This document shows positions 32,541-44,466 of a stretch of DNA of 64,000 nucleotides, one piece after another (the stretch's first letter is position 1; every line of letters starts with the position of its first letter). This DNA comes from Anoplopoma fimbria (Eukaryota; Chordata; Actinopteri; Perciformes; Anoplopomatidae): contig NC_072449.1 in the NCBI RefSeq assembly GCF_027596085.1, forward strand, positions 21,450,334-21,514,333. The letters are read 5' to 3'. A program made the translations under genes and the position numbers. The notes beneath the pieces are model-generated. The model was not told the DNA's origin and did no database searches. It saw only the letters and a program-made list of their open reading frames with translations.

Positions 32541-35466
32541 CCATCCATCCATCCATTTCCTTCCGCTTATCCGGGGCCGGGTCGTGGGGGCAGCAAGCTA
32601 AGGAGGGTCCTCCAGACGTCCTTCTCCCCAGCAACACTTTCCAGCTCCTCCTCCTGGGGAACTCCGAGGCGTTCCCAGGCCAGACAAGATATATAATCTC
32701 TCCAGCGTGTTCTGGGTCTACCTCGGGGCCTCTTACCAGTTGGACGTGCCTGGAAAACCTCTAAATGGAGGCGTCCAGGAGGCATCCTGATCAGATTCCC
32801 GAGCCACCTCAGCTGGCCCCTTTCGACGCGAAGGAACAGCGGCTCTACTCCGAGCTCCCTCCGGATGTCTGAGCTCCTCACCCTATCTCTAAGGCTGAGC
32901 CCAGCCACCCTACGAAGGAAGCTCATTTCGGCCGCTTGTATTCGCGTCCTCATTCTTTCGGTCACTACCCAAAGCTCATGACCATAGGTGAGGGTTGGAA
33001 CATAGATGGACTGGTAAATCGAGAGCTTTGCCTTTCGGCTCAGCTCCTTCTTCACCAAAACGGTCCGGTACAACGCCTGCATCACTGCTGACGCTGCACC
33101 GAACCGCCTGTCCATCTCCCGCTCCATTTTACCCTCACTCGTGAATAGGATCCCGAGATACTTGAACTCCCTTGCTTGGGGCAGTGACTCACTCCCAACC
33201 CAAAGGGTGCAATCCACCGTTTTCCGGAAGAGAACCATGGCCTCAGACTTGGAGGTACTGACTCTCATCCCGACCGCTTCACACTCGGCTGTGAACCGCC
33301 CCAGTGCGTGCTGAAGGTCACGTTCTGAAGAAGCCAACAGAACCACATCATCTGCAAAAAGCAGGGATGTGATTCTGAGGTCCCCAAACCGGAAACTCTC
33401 CTCCCCCCGGCTGCGCCTTGAAATCCTGTCCATGAAAATCACAAACAGGATTGGTGACAATGGGCAGCCCTGGCGGAGGCCAACACCCACTGGGAACAAG
33501 CTCGACTTTGTGCCGAGTATCCGGACACAGCTCTCACTTTGGTCATACAAGGACCGAATGGCTCGTAGTTACGAACCAGGTACCCCATATTCCCGCAGTA
33601 CCCCCCACAGGACTCCCCGAGGGACACGGTCGAAGGCCTTCTCCAAGTCCACAAAACACATGTAGACTGGATGAGCAAACTCCCATGCACCCTCCAACAG
33701 ACCTGCAAGGGTAAAGAGTTGGTCTGCTGTTCCACGTCCAGGACGGAATCCGCATTGCTCCTCCTGAATCTGAGGTTCGACAATCGGACGGAGCCTCCTT
33801 TCCAGCACCCTGGATGAAACTTTCCCGGGGAGGCTGAGCAGTGTGATACCCCTATAATTGGAGCACACTCTCCGGTCCCCCTTTTTGAAAATGGGAACCA
33901 CCACCCCGGTCTGCCACTCCACAGGCACTGTACCCGACTTCCACGCGACAGTGAAGAGATGTGTCAACCAAGACAGCCCAACAATGTCAAGAGCCTTTAG
34001 CATCTCCGGTCGACTCTCATCCACTCCTGGCGCTTTGCCGCTGAAGAGCTTTTTACTACCTCAACGACCTCCGCCAGGCATATGGACGAGTCTTCCCCTG
34101 AGTCTTCAGACTCTGCCTCTTCCACAGAGGACGTGTTGGTCGGGTTCAGGAGTTCCTCAAAGTGTTCTTTCCACCGCTCGACAATATCCCCAGTCCGGGT
34201 CTGCAGTTCTCCCCCTGCTGAGCACAGCCTGAGAAAAGCCCTGTTTCCCCTTTCTGAGTCGTCTCACGGTTTGCAGAACTTCCTTGAGGCCATTCGAAAG
34301 TCCTTCTCCATGGCCTCGCCGAACTCCTCCCACACCCGGGTTTTGCCTCAGCAACCGCCGCAGCTGCAGCCCTTCTGGCCAACCGGTACCTGCCTGCTGA
34401 TTCAGGAGACCCCTCGGCCAACCAAGCCCGAAAGGCCTCCTTCTTCAGCTTGACGGCCTCCTTCACCGCTGGTGTCCACCAGCGGGTTCTTGGATTGCCG
34501 CCACGACAGGCACCGATCGCCTTCCGACCACAACTCCGAGCAGCAGCTTCCACAATGGAGGATTTGAACATGGCCCACTCGGATTCCATGTCCCCAGCCT
34601 CCCCGGGATGCACGACAAATTATTCCGGAGGTGGGAGTTGAAGACCTTGCGGACAGGATCCTCAGCCAGATGTTCCCAGTTCACCCTCACTACACGTTTG
34701 GGTTTACCAGGTCTGTCCGGCAGCCTCCCCCGCCACCTGATCCAACTCACCACCAGGTGGTGATCAGTTGACAGCTCTGCTCCTCTCTTCAGCCGAGTGT
34801 CCAAGACATACGGCCGCAGGTCTGATGACACAACTACAAAGTCGATCATAGACCTTTGGCCTAGGGTGTTCTGGTACCAAGTACACTTATGAACCTCCCT
34901 ATGCTCAAACATGGTGTTTGTTATGGACAGTCCATGACTAGAGAGAGGCGACCCTCTCGTTCTCTGGGGAGAACTCCAGAACAGCGGCGCTCAGCCGGGG
35001 GCTTGTGAGTATCCCCACACCTGCCCGGCGCCTCTCACCCTGGGCAACTCCGGAAAAGGAAAAATTCCAGCCCCTCTCCAGGAGTTTGGTTCCAGAACCG
35101 GTGCTATGCGTGGAGGTGAGCCCAACTATATCTAGTTGGTAGCGTTCCACCTCCCGCACCAGCTCCGGTTCCTTCCCCGCCAGAGAGGTGACATTCCACG
35201 TCCCTAGAGCTAGTCTGTGATGCCGGGGGTCAGCACGCCCAGGTTCCCGCCACAGCCTGCCGCCCAGCTCACATTGCACCCGACCCCAATGCCTATCCCT
35301 GCGGGTGGTGGGCCCACAGGGTGGCGGCACGATGTAGCGTTTTCGGGCTGTGCCAAGGCCCGGCCACCAGACGCTCGCCGGCGAGCTCCCCTACCGGGTC
35401 TGGCTCCAAGAAGGTGCCCGGTTTCCCTTTTCCGGGCGAGGTGCCACTACCTTGCATCGTCCGATT
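32541..35466 (-). mobile_element. Non-LTR retrotransposon with AP-endonuclease and RT, internally deleted
   Basis: Minus-strand LINE whose 3' end is the (ATGG)n tail at 32541-32556. Encodes an N-terminal AP-like endonuclease part (35210-34938; LALGTWNVTSL), an endonuclease C-terminal part (34912-34720; RSMIDFVVVSS, STDHHLVVSW) and RT (34024-32567). The middle of the endonuclease is missing at about 34935, and frameshifts occur around 34150-34620. The C-terminal region with RPRGRPRTRWRDYI is common in fish APE-type LINEs; I could not assign the clade. The tail is interrupted by the Gmr1-like element, so the LINE is older. Confidence 0.85.
32567..34024 (-). pseudogene. LINE reverse transcriptase with one in-frame stop
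   Basis: RT motifs in order: VVPIFKKGDRRVCSNYRGI, QCGFRPGRGTADQ, CFVDLEKAFDRVPR, GLRQGCPLSPILFVIFMD and the catalytic FADD at 33358-33347, then the C-terminal thumb and the GRPRTRWRD region. A TAA at 33571-33569 (GVPGS-stop-LRAIRS) splits an otherwise continuous frame. Confidence 0.85.
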
Positions 35467-36304
35467 CATTTTTGTGTTTTTGTATTCAATGTTCTAATTA
35501 AGCCGGCATGAAAAATAAGATCTGGTTCCAAGTACCATAATCAAATAATCCTATCCACTAGAAGCAATACATAATTAATAAAACATTTTTAAAAATTTGA
35601 TCTTACATTATTATTGTTGTTTTTCTATGATCTTTTTATTTCTCTACAATTCACTGATCTAGTCTTATGAGCAAAATGGCAAAACTAAAATAACAAAATA
35701 ACCATAACCTCCTCACACTCTAATTAGCAAAAACTGATCAATTGAACTAATTATTTAAAAAAAACAATCAAAATGGCCATTGGGAATTTGGAAGTTCGTT
35801 TGTATAGATGCAGCAATGTCAAATTTATAAATCATCATTAAAAAGGAACATAATCCTGGATCAAACAAATCATAAATTACAATACCACCTTCATTTTCTA
35901 AATACTGAGACAAACTGCATAGGAAAAAAACAGAAGAGAGTTTAAATAAAAAGGATTTTTGAAGACAAAGCCTATCAGTTCTGGAAATGACAAATATGCA
36001 ATGGCCAGTTATCATTCATTAACTTTTTTGTGTTTTTGTATTCAATGTTCTAATTAAGCCAGCATGAAAAATAAGATCTGGTTCCAAGTACCATAATTGT
36101 AATTAAACATGCTAGCTGTAACATTTCCCATCAGTAGTTTATGCCAGAGTCTATCAAAGTTTGCTTATTGTTGGGTTTCCAATATGAATCAAAACATGTT
36201 TTTCTCCTCGGACCGACTTCACAAGGGTTTAATTCCACCAGTAATTTTATGAAAAAGAGTGGAAATGCTTTTTGTTTTTTACTGATATGCCACCTAAGGA
36301 TGAT
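35467..36304 (+). repeat. Orphan second copy of the receptor 3' flank
   Basis: 35467-35540 matches 27692-27764 of the R2 flank. At 35540 the sequence restarts with 'atcaaataatcc', the last codons and stop of the receptor 7TM exon, and continues as a full 3' flank to 36226, then on to 36304 as after R3 (about 49808-49886). It is a scar of a receptor deleted down to its last few bases. No gene seen. Confidence 0.8.
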
Positions 36305-38130
36305 GAAATATTGAGATTGGATAATTTGTTGCCAAATTATTGGTTGTATTTTCATTATTTTCCTCTATTCAGAGGTGATGCCCCGCAAGTTTTAACGTAA
36401 GCAATATTTACATTTTAACACGCAGCGTCCACCTGCTTCTGCTGGGCCGCAGCGTCCACCTGCTTCCGCTAAGCAGCAGCGTCCACTTGCTTCCGCTGGG
36501 ATGCAGTGTCCCCCTGCTTCCTCTGGGCTGCAGCGTCCCAGACCTTGACTCAAGGGAGTCAAGGTCTGGTTGCGGCTCGCACGGGTGTGGCGAATCTCGG
36601 CGGTGTTGGTGACAACCTGGGTCTCGTGTCTCGGGAGCGCCTCTTCGATGGACACGAACCGGGCTTGTGACGAGGTGTCGTACACTGGATCCATGTCGTG
36701 GCCAGATCAGGGGGGCGCTGCGGCCCAGTGGGAACAGAAGCAGGGGGATGCTGCGACCCAGCGGCACAAGAGCAGGGTGATGCTGCGGCCCAGCGGAAGC
36801 AGGGGGACACTGCAGCCCAGCGGAAGCAGGTGGACGCTGCGGCTCAGCGGAAGCAGGGACTGGAGTTGGCCGGAGCGCCGACGGGACGGGCGGTGCAGGA
36901 GTCGGCCGGAGCGTCGATGGGACGGGCTGTGCAGGAGTTGGCTGGAGCGCCGACGGGTCAGGAGGTGCAGGAGTCGGCCGGAGTCAGTCCATATCGTGGC
37001 CAGATCGTCACGGGTGTGGTGGGGACCCAAAAGCAGTACGACTGAGTAAGTTACAGAAGCTTTATTGACAGCTGGGAACATAGCAGACAGACAGGCAGGA
37101 GAAGACTCCCGGTCTCTATTCCAGATGGGAAAGCGCCGAGCCGTCGGGGAAGCCGGCAGGGGGTCAGGCAGACTGAAACCAGAGGAAGCGGAGGCTAAAC
37201 TCGTGGTCGGGGACAGTAGGCTAAGGCGGCTAACCGAGGCAAAGGCAAGGTAGGAATCTGGTGGTCGGGGACAGAAGGCTGAGTCATTGACCGGGGCACA
37301 GGCAAGGCAGGGAAGTCCAAACAGGCAGGGTCGGCAAAGGGAAATCAGTCCAAGGGATATTGCTGGAAGGTTGGCATGAATGCGACGAACGATCTGGCAG
37401 TGAGTGTGTGTGAGACTGGGGTTTAAATACTAAGTGAGCAGGTGAGAGGGATTGTGCTGACGAGGTGGGTGTGGCAGACAGGTGCACTGCATGAGGCTGA
37501 TTAGGTGAGTGAGGGAGAGTGTGGTGAGAGAAAGGGGCTGGGCTATGGCTGACTGTGAGTGGCTGGAGTGAACTGAGAGACAGAGTGACAGGGGAGTGAG
37601 AGAGCTAATGACAGGAGTGTATGGAAGAAGAACTGTGACAAGATCGAAGGACATCAGTTCATCCTTGATGTAATCCCCCAGGCTGAGCAGGTAAGCGTCG
37701 CACTGAGCAGCCATGTTCCACTCACTCAGACGTGCCTTGGTCCAAAAGTCTATGGCATAGTCAGTGACAGATCGATTACCTTGCCTGAGCCCTCGTAATC
37801 TGCCAGCAGCGTCAGGACCCAAGGAAACCACCCCAAAGACCTTGCGTAGTTTAGCCGAGAAAGCCTAGAAGGAAGCACAGGCAGGCGCCCTGCGCTCCCA
37901 CAGGTGAGCTCTCCCCGTCAGGTGGTTGATGGTGAAGGCCACCTGGGCATCCTCAGAGGCAAAGGTGTGGGGCTGCAACGCGAACAGGATTGAACAGTTT
38001 GTCAGAAAGGCGTTGCAGCCCTCAGGATCCCCAGCATAGCTTACTGGCTCCCCCACCCGGTGTTCCGAGAGGGGCGCCGAACAAGCTAGGTCAGGAATAG
38101 GCTGGGCAGGAACAGATGGCAGCGGATATC
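36305..38130 (-). mobile_element. Rearranged Ty3/gypsy pieces: minisatellite, gag start, LTR, gag middle
   Basis: 36305-36417 is an LTR-end fragment also seen at 39430-39545. 36418-36538 is a 24-bp minisatellite in inverted orientation. 36694-36569 (minus) is a gag start, MDPVYDTSSQARFVSIEEAL. 36710-36870 is the minisatellite again in its usual orientation. 37640-37008 (minus) is an LTR, TGTCACAG to CACCCGTGA, with TATTTAAA and AATAAAGC. 38056-37641 (minus) is the gag middle (EGCNAFLTNCSILF, QVAFTINHLTGRAHLW). The order is scrambled, so this is not one element. Confidence 0.75.
36539..36568. repeat. Perfect inverted repeat at an inversion junction
   Basis: cagaccttgactc and gagtcaaggtctg, 13-bp arms, 4-bp spacer. 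The minisatellite on the left side runs in the opposite direction to that on the right, so this marks the centre of a fold-back inversion. Confidence 0.9.
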
Positions 38131-39088
38131 ACTGAATAACACTCTATAAGTCTTCAGAGTATTCAATAACCCCACTCAATTTGTTCCACGGATGATTTCA
38201 GGAAAATAGATCTTTGTCCTGAATCTGTGAGAGGAGAACAGAGCTAAATATGTTTCATGCCCTTTAAAGACCTGTCTCCATATTATCTTTGTTAAATCCT
38301 GTGTACTAACTATGTGTAACTAAAATTCCATTTTTGTTTACATACAAGTTGATACGTGTGTAAGGTGTATATTCATGATCCATAGTGGGGGAAAGTATGT
38401 GACATATTTGTTTTAGATGTTAGATTAGTTACTTTACTAAGCAAGAGCACGCCAACATTAAGAAACAAAGAAACTTGGAATAGTTTCGGAGAGGTGTCGT
38501 AAATTACGACCGCACCCCACCATTTGACACCCATCCTGTGTTGATAAAACTGGTGAACTTTTCTTTGTAGCTCTCTTGTTTTTCGTTCTTCGTTTTGTGT
38601 TGGTTGTGCGTACTGTTTTATGGAGCTTCATACACACTCCTGTTATTTTATTTGAGAATCGCAGTTATTGTCTAGTGCTCTTTCTTCTTAACTACTTTTG
38701 AGCATTTTATAGTTATTCATTTTAAGCAAGCCTTATTTTGTTTTAGTGTACGACCGTTGACCTCATGAGACATCAACTTTAATTATTATCGTTTAGGCCA
38801 CAAGATTAGTTTAAGTTTATCAGCGGGTAGTTTAGATATCATATTATTCAGGGCAGTATCCGGCCCCAAACACCGCGTCGGACCAAGAACCTGCTGCCTT
38901 AGACCAATACCCGGAGCGCACGGTGGAACCGTGAGCCGCTTTCCAGTTCACTTTGCAACAGCAGTGTGCGAAATTCAGAGACTATTTGCCAGTCCATTTG
39001 GTGGACATCCGAGGACACCTGGAAACTACCTCTCAAGGGAAACAACAACCACTGGAGAGCTGTGAATCGACTCCGTTGGAATAGAAAC
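38131..39088 (+). mobile_element. Diverged copy of the TGTAGC-type LTR element, left of the gap
   Basis: Clearly homologous but visibly diverged from 50850-51870 (for example 'gtgtacgaccgttgacctc' against 'gtgtacgtctgttgacctc'). Ends at the assembly gap. Confidence 0.65.
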
Positions 39089-39188
39089 NNNNNNNNNNNN
39101 NNNNNNNNNNNNNNNNNNNNNNNNNNNNNNNNNNNNNNNNNNNNNNNNNNNNNNNNNNNNNNNNNNNNNNNNNNNNNNNNNNNNNNNN
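39089..39188. other. Assembly gap, 100 N
   Basis: Exactly 100 undetermined bases, a conventional placeholder for a gap of unknown size. Confidence 1.
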
Positions 39189-39567
39189 TGAATGATAATA
39201 ATTTAGATTGATAGGATAGAGTAGAAATAGGGTTATAAGAAAATCACTCTTTCCTTCACTATTTGAATCATCTGTCTGTGTTATTTGGAATCAACTCATT
39301 CATCATTTGTATTCTTGTTTAATTATTAATCTTGTTGTCTATTCACTTAATTATATTAGAAATAAATCACCCATTTATCGCCAAGTCGTTGTCTGTCATA
39401 TTATTTCAAAGTGGGAACTATGAGGTCACTGAAATATTGAGACTGGATAATTTGTTGCCAAATTATTGGTTGTATTTTCATTATTTTCCTCTATTCAGAG
39501 GTGATGCCCCGCAAGTTTTAACGTAAGCAATATTTACATTTTAACACAGTTATTAATAATCGCTACA
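39189..39567 (+). mobile_element. Right end of a TGTAGC-type LTR element, copy A
   Basis: Nearly identical to 52026-52403, including AATAAA in 'agaaataaatcaccc' and the terminal GCTACA at 39562-39567, followed by the same gypsy pol sequence. Confidence 0.75.
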
Positions 39568-41168
<1,601 letters not shown>

Positions 41169-43140
41169 GTCACGGGTGTGGTGTGGACCCAAGAGCAGTA
41201 TGACTGAGTAAATTACAGAAGCTTTATTGACAGCTGGGCACACAGCAAGGTCTCTCGGACCTGGGGCTCTGGCAGCAAGGCGGGAACAGGAGCAGGGGGA
41301 CGCTGCGACCCAGCGGGAACAGAAGCAGGGGGATGCTGCGACCCAGCGGCAACAAGAGCAGGGGGATGCTGAGGCCCAGCGGAAGCAGTGGGACACTGCG
41401 CCCAGCGGAAGCAGGTGGACGCTGCGGCTCAGCTGAAGCAGGTGGACGCTGCGGCCCAGCGGAAGCAGGTGGACGCTGCGACCCAGCGGGAACAGGAGCA
41501 GGGGGACGCTGCGACCCAGTCGAAGCAGGGGGATGCTGAGGCCCAGCGGAAGCAGGTGGACGCTGCTGCCCAGATGGGACTGGAGTTGGCCGGAGCGCTG
41601 ACGGGACGGGCGGGTGGAGTTGGCCGGAGCGCCGATGGGTCAGGAGGTGCAGGAGTTGGCCGGAGCACCGACGGGTCAGGAGGTGCAGGAGTCGGCCGGA
41701 AAGTCGACAGGACAGGCTGACGGACAGGCTGAGCGAAGGTCTGAGAAATGGCTGTCGTGAGCTGCTGAACCTGGTTGATCAAGGCAGTCAAGGTCTGGTT
41801 GTGGCCGGCTCGCACGGGCGTGGCGAACCTGGGTCTCCCGGTGTATATTCCAGATGGGAAAGCGCCAAGCCGTCGGGGAAGCCGGCAGGGGGTCAGGCAG
41901 ACTGAAACCAGAGGAAGCGGAGGCTAAACTCGTGGTCGGGGACAGTAGGCTAAGGCGGCCAACCAAGGCAAAGGCAAGGTAGGAATCTGGTGGTCGGGGA
42001 CAGAAGGCTGAGTCGTTGACCGGGGCACAGGCAAGGCAGGGAAGTCCACTGCGGCCCAGTGGAAGCAGGTGGACGCTCAGATCCAGCGGGAATAGGAGCA
42101 GGAACGGTTGGCATGAATGCGGGAACAGGAGCAGATCTGCAGTGAGTCCAGTCGAGACAGGGGGATGCTGAGGCCCAAGGAGCAGGTGGACGCTTGTGCT
42201 CAGACAGGACGGGACCCGTTGAAGGCTGATTAGGTGAGTGAGGGACTGGGTGAGAGAAAGGCGCTGGGCTGGGACGGGAGGTGCTGGGAGTGGCCAGAGC
42301 GCCGACTGAGGTCAGGACAACCACTGGAGAGCTGTGAGGCACCGTTGGGTCAGGAGAAACAACAGGATCCCACTGGAAAATCATCTGGACAAAGGATGAA
42401 GGAAACAGACATCTTCTAATGTGATCAAGAGTTGGTGTCAGATAACGCTGCTGAACCTGGTTATCAAGGCAGTTTATCTGGTTGCATCAGGGCATTGAAA
42501 AGCGAACCTGAGTCTCCCGGTGTGAAATTTTGCCAGATGGGAAACTTATTAATTTCATCGTATTCTTGTCGGGGAAGCCGAAAAATTTAATCGTATTAGA
42601 AATAAATTACCCATTTATCGTCAAGTCGTTGTCTGTCCTATTATTTCAAAGTGGGAACTATAGATCAATGAACTCGGTACTTAGGCCAGAGATATTGAGA
42701 CTGAATAATTTGTTACCAAATTATTGAATTTATTTTTGTTATTTTCCTCCGTAAGGAGGTTGTGCCCCAAACATTTTACGAGTGCAATATTTAATTTTTA
42801 AGGTAGTAAACAAACGCTACAGGAGTCAAGCCGGGGAACTGCCAAGCAGCCACGGGAACAGGCAGAAATAAACCAGGAGGAGCAGAGGCAAAACCCATGG
42901 TCGGGGACGGAAGGCTGAGATGTTTACCGGGGCAGAGACGAGGCAGAAGAGTCCAAGACAAGCAAGGTCGGTAACGGGAGATCAGTCCGAGGGTAAACGC
43001 TGGAAGGTCATGCATAATGCAGAGAACGATCTGGCAATGAGTGTGTGTGTGACTGGAGCTTATATACTGGGTTGATACTGAACAGATGCAGCTGTGTGGG
43101 CAGGTGAGTGTGGTTGAGCTGATGAGGTGGGAGTGGAAAT
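41169..43140 (-). mobile_element. Gypsy LTR/gag mosaic with 24-bp minisatellite, copy A
   Basis: 41169-41230 is the LTR 3' part. 41240-41580 is a 24-bp minisatellite (cagcggaagcaggtggacgc type). 41580-41830 is proline-rich and gag-start sequence; 41840-42050 is LTR again. 42050-42520 is scrambled and differs strongly from copy B (53990-54520). 42588-42826 is the end of a TGTAGC-type LTR, and 42827-43130 belongs to a second LTR with TATATAAG. No intact gene. Confidence 0.65.
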
Positions 43141-43859
43141 TTTCTTTACGTTGTATATTTTCTTTTTTTTTTTTTTAAGTTGGCAATCCAACATTTTCTT
43201 TAAAACTCTTCCATTTTATGTTAGCAAAATGTTTTATGTTTTTGTCTATGCCTAAGTGCTTGCATGAATGCAAACAAACTGCCACCCAGACAAAATCAAA
43301 TCTGTTTGTATTTTTGGTAAGGGATTAACTGAGTAACTGGGCAACAACAAAACATCTAGTGAGGTAACCTGTCTTGCATCCTCATGTATGCATATCTGCT
43401 ATCTACCTCACCGAATTCCCAAACTCAAGGTTCCACACAGGTATAACATTTAATGGCTCACTCTGCTACTACCACGTAGTGGACATTTTAGCCAGACTGA
43501 GGGAATATATGACAGTGAATTGGACTGAACACTAATGTTAAGCATTTATAAAAAAATAAAAAATAAAATAACGTTCTTAAAAAAATAAACCTTCTGTCTT
43601 ATACTCAATAACTTTCGACCAGAAACACAACTTTATCATTATACCTGTTCAAATAACTGGCAAATATTAACAAAATGTTTTTTTCTGTTTTTTTCTGTTT
43701 TCTCTTTTGTGTCTACCAGATCTTGCTGTTCTCTTTTTTTTCCTCTCTATGTCTTCCTCTCTTTCCTCATCTTGTTATTTACTGAGAGATTTGCTAATAT
43801 GTGCTCAAATGTGTATCATGTATGTTGGTAATAATCAGATATTGATATATTTTAAATTT

Positions 43860-44310
43860 TGTTAGCCTACAACTGATAATTACAGCAACATCAAATCAAG
43901 TGATGCCTTGCCAATATATGATGTCATGAACTGGCTGTGGCTCCCTGATGGAGGGACACTGATTCAGAATGTGGGTGAGGTTAAAGAGTCAGCCAAAGGT
44001 TAAGAACTCACGATTTATGAAGACAAAATCTTTTAGTATTTTGAATCCTAAAAGGTAAATTCTGCTTATTAAAGTTATTGTTTTTTTCCAATAATGTTTC
44101 AAATAACAGCATCAAAAGGTGTAGATCATTGATGACTTCCAGTCTGTACAGCCACCCCAGTCACTCGCTTGACCAGAAAGAAGGGGCAACTTGTGTGCTG
44201 TTTTGACTGCATCCCTTGTTCTGAGGCCCTCAGCATGACCATTGTGTTCTTAAGAAAACAGAGTTTCTCTCCTACCATTACCCTCTGGGTATCTGTTCAT
44301 TGTCTGTATA
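43860..44310 (+). pseudogene. Shortened R1-type receptor remnant upstream of R3
   Basis: Contains part of exon 7 (about 43896-44055, with an in-frame TAA) and the exon 8/exon 9 fusion (about 44150-44300). All upstream exons were lost by a deletion at about 43858. Homologous to 21930-22345 of R1. Confidence 0.8.
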
Positions 44311-44416
44311 TCTAATTTGATATGAGTTTGTCCTGCCTCCCACATGACTGCCTGTGCGCTGATGGGTGGTGTGACACTATGACCAACACCACCAAAGGTG
44401 ACGACACAGACCTGCA

Positions 44417-44424
44417 TATAAAAG
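44417..44424 (+). promoter_or_regulatory. TATA box of R3
   Basis: TATAAAAG 50 bp before the ATG at 44467; same context as R2. Confidence 0.55.
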
Positions 44425-44466
44425 TAAGCAATTGTTCATGTAGCTCAGAAAGTGAGGAGGGCAGAT

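Noticed and set aside
33369..34641. Plus-strand frames of 60-124 codons
   Set aside because: Antisense of the LINE reverse transcriptase and endonuclease region.
37008..37640. Solo LTR with a CGATCT target duplication
   Set aside because: The right-hand CGATCT is the element's own post-LTR sequence, seen also at 41162 and 53102, so it cannot be counted as a target duplication.
38966..39211. Open frame spanning the run of N
   Set aside because: Artificial: it reads undetermined bases.
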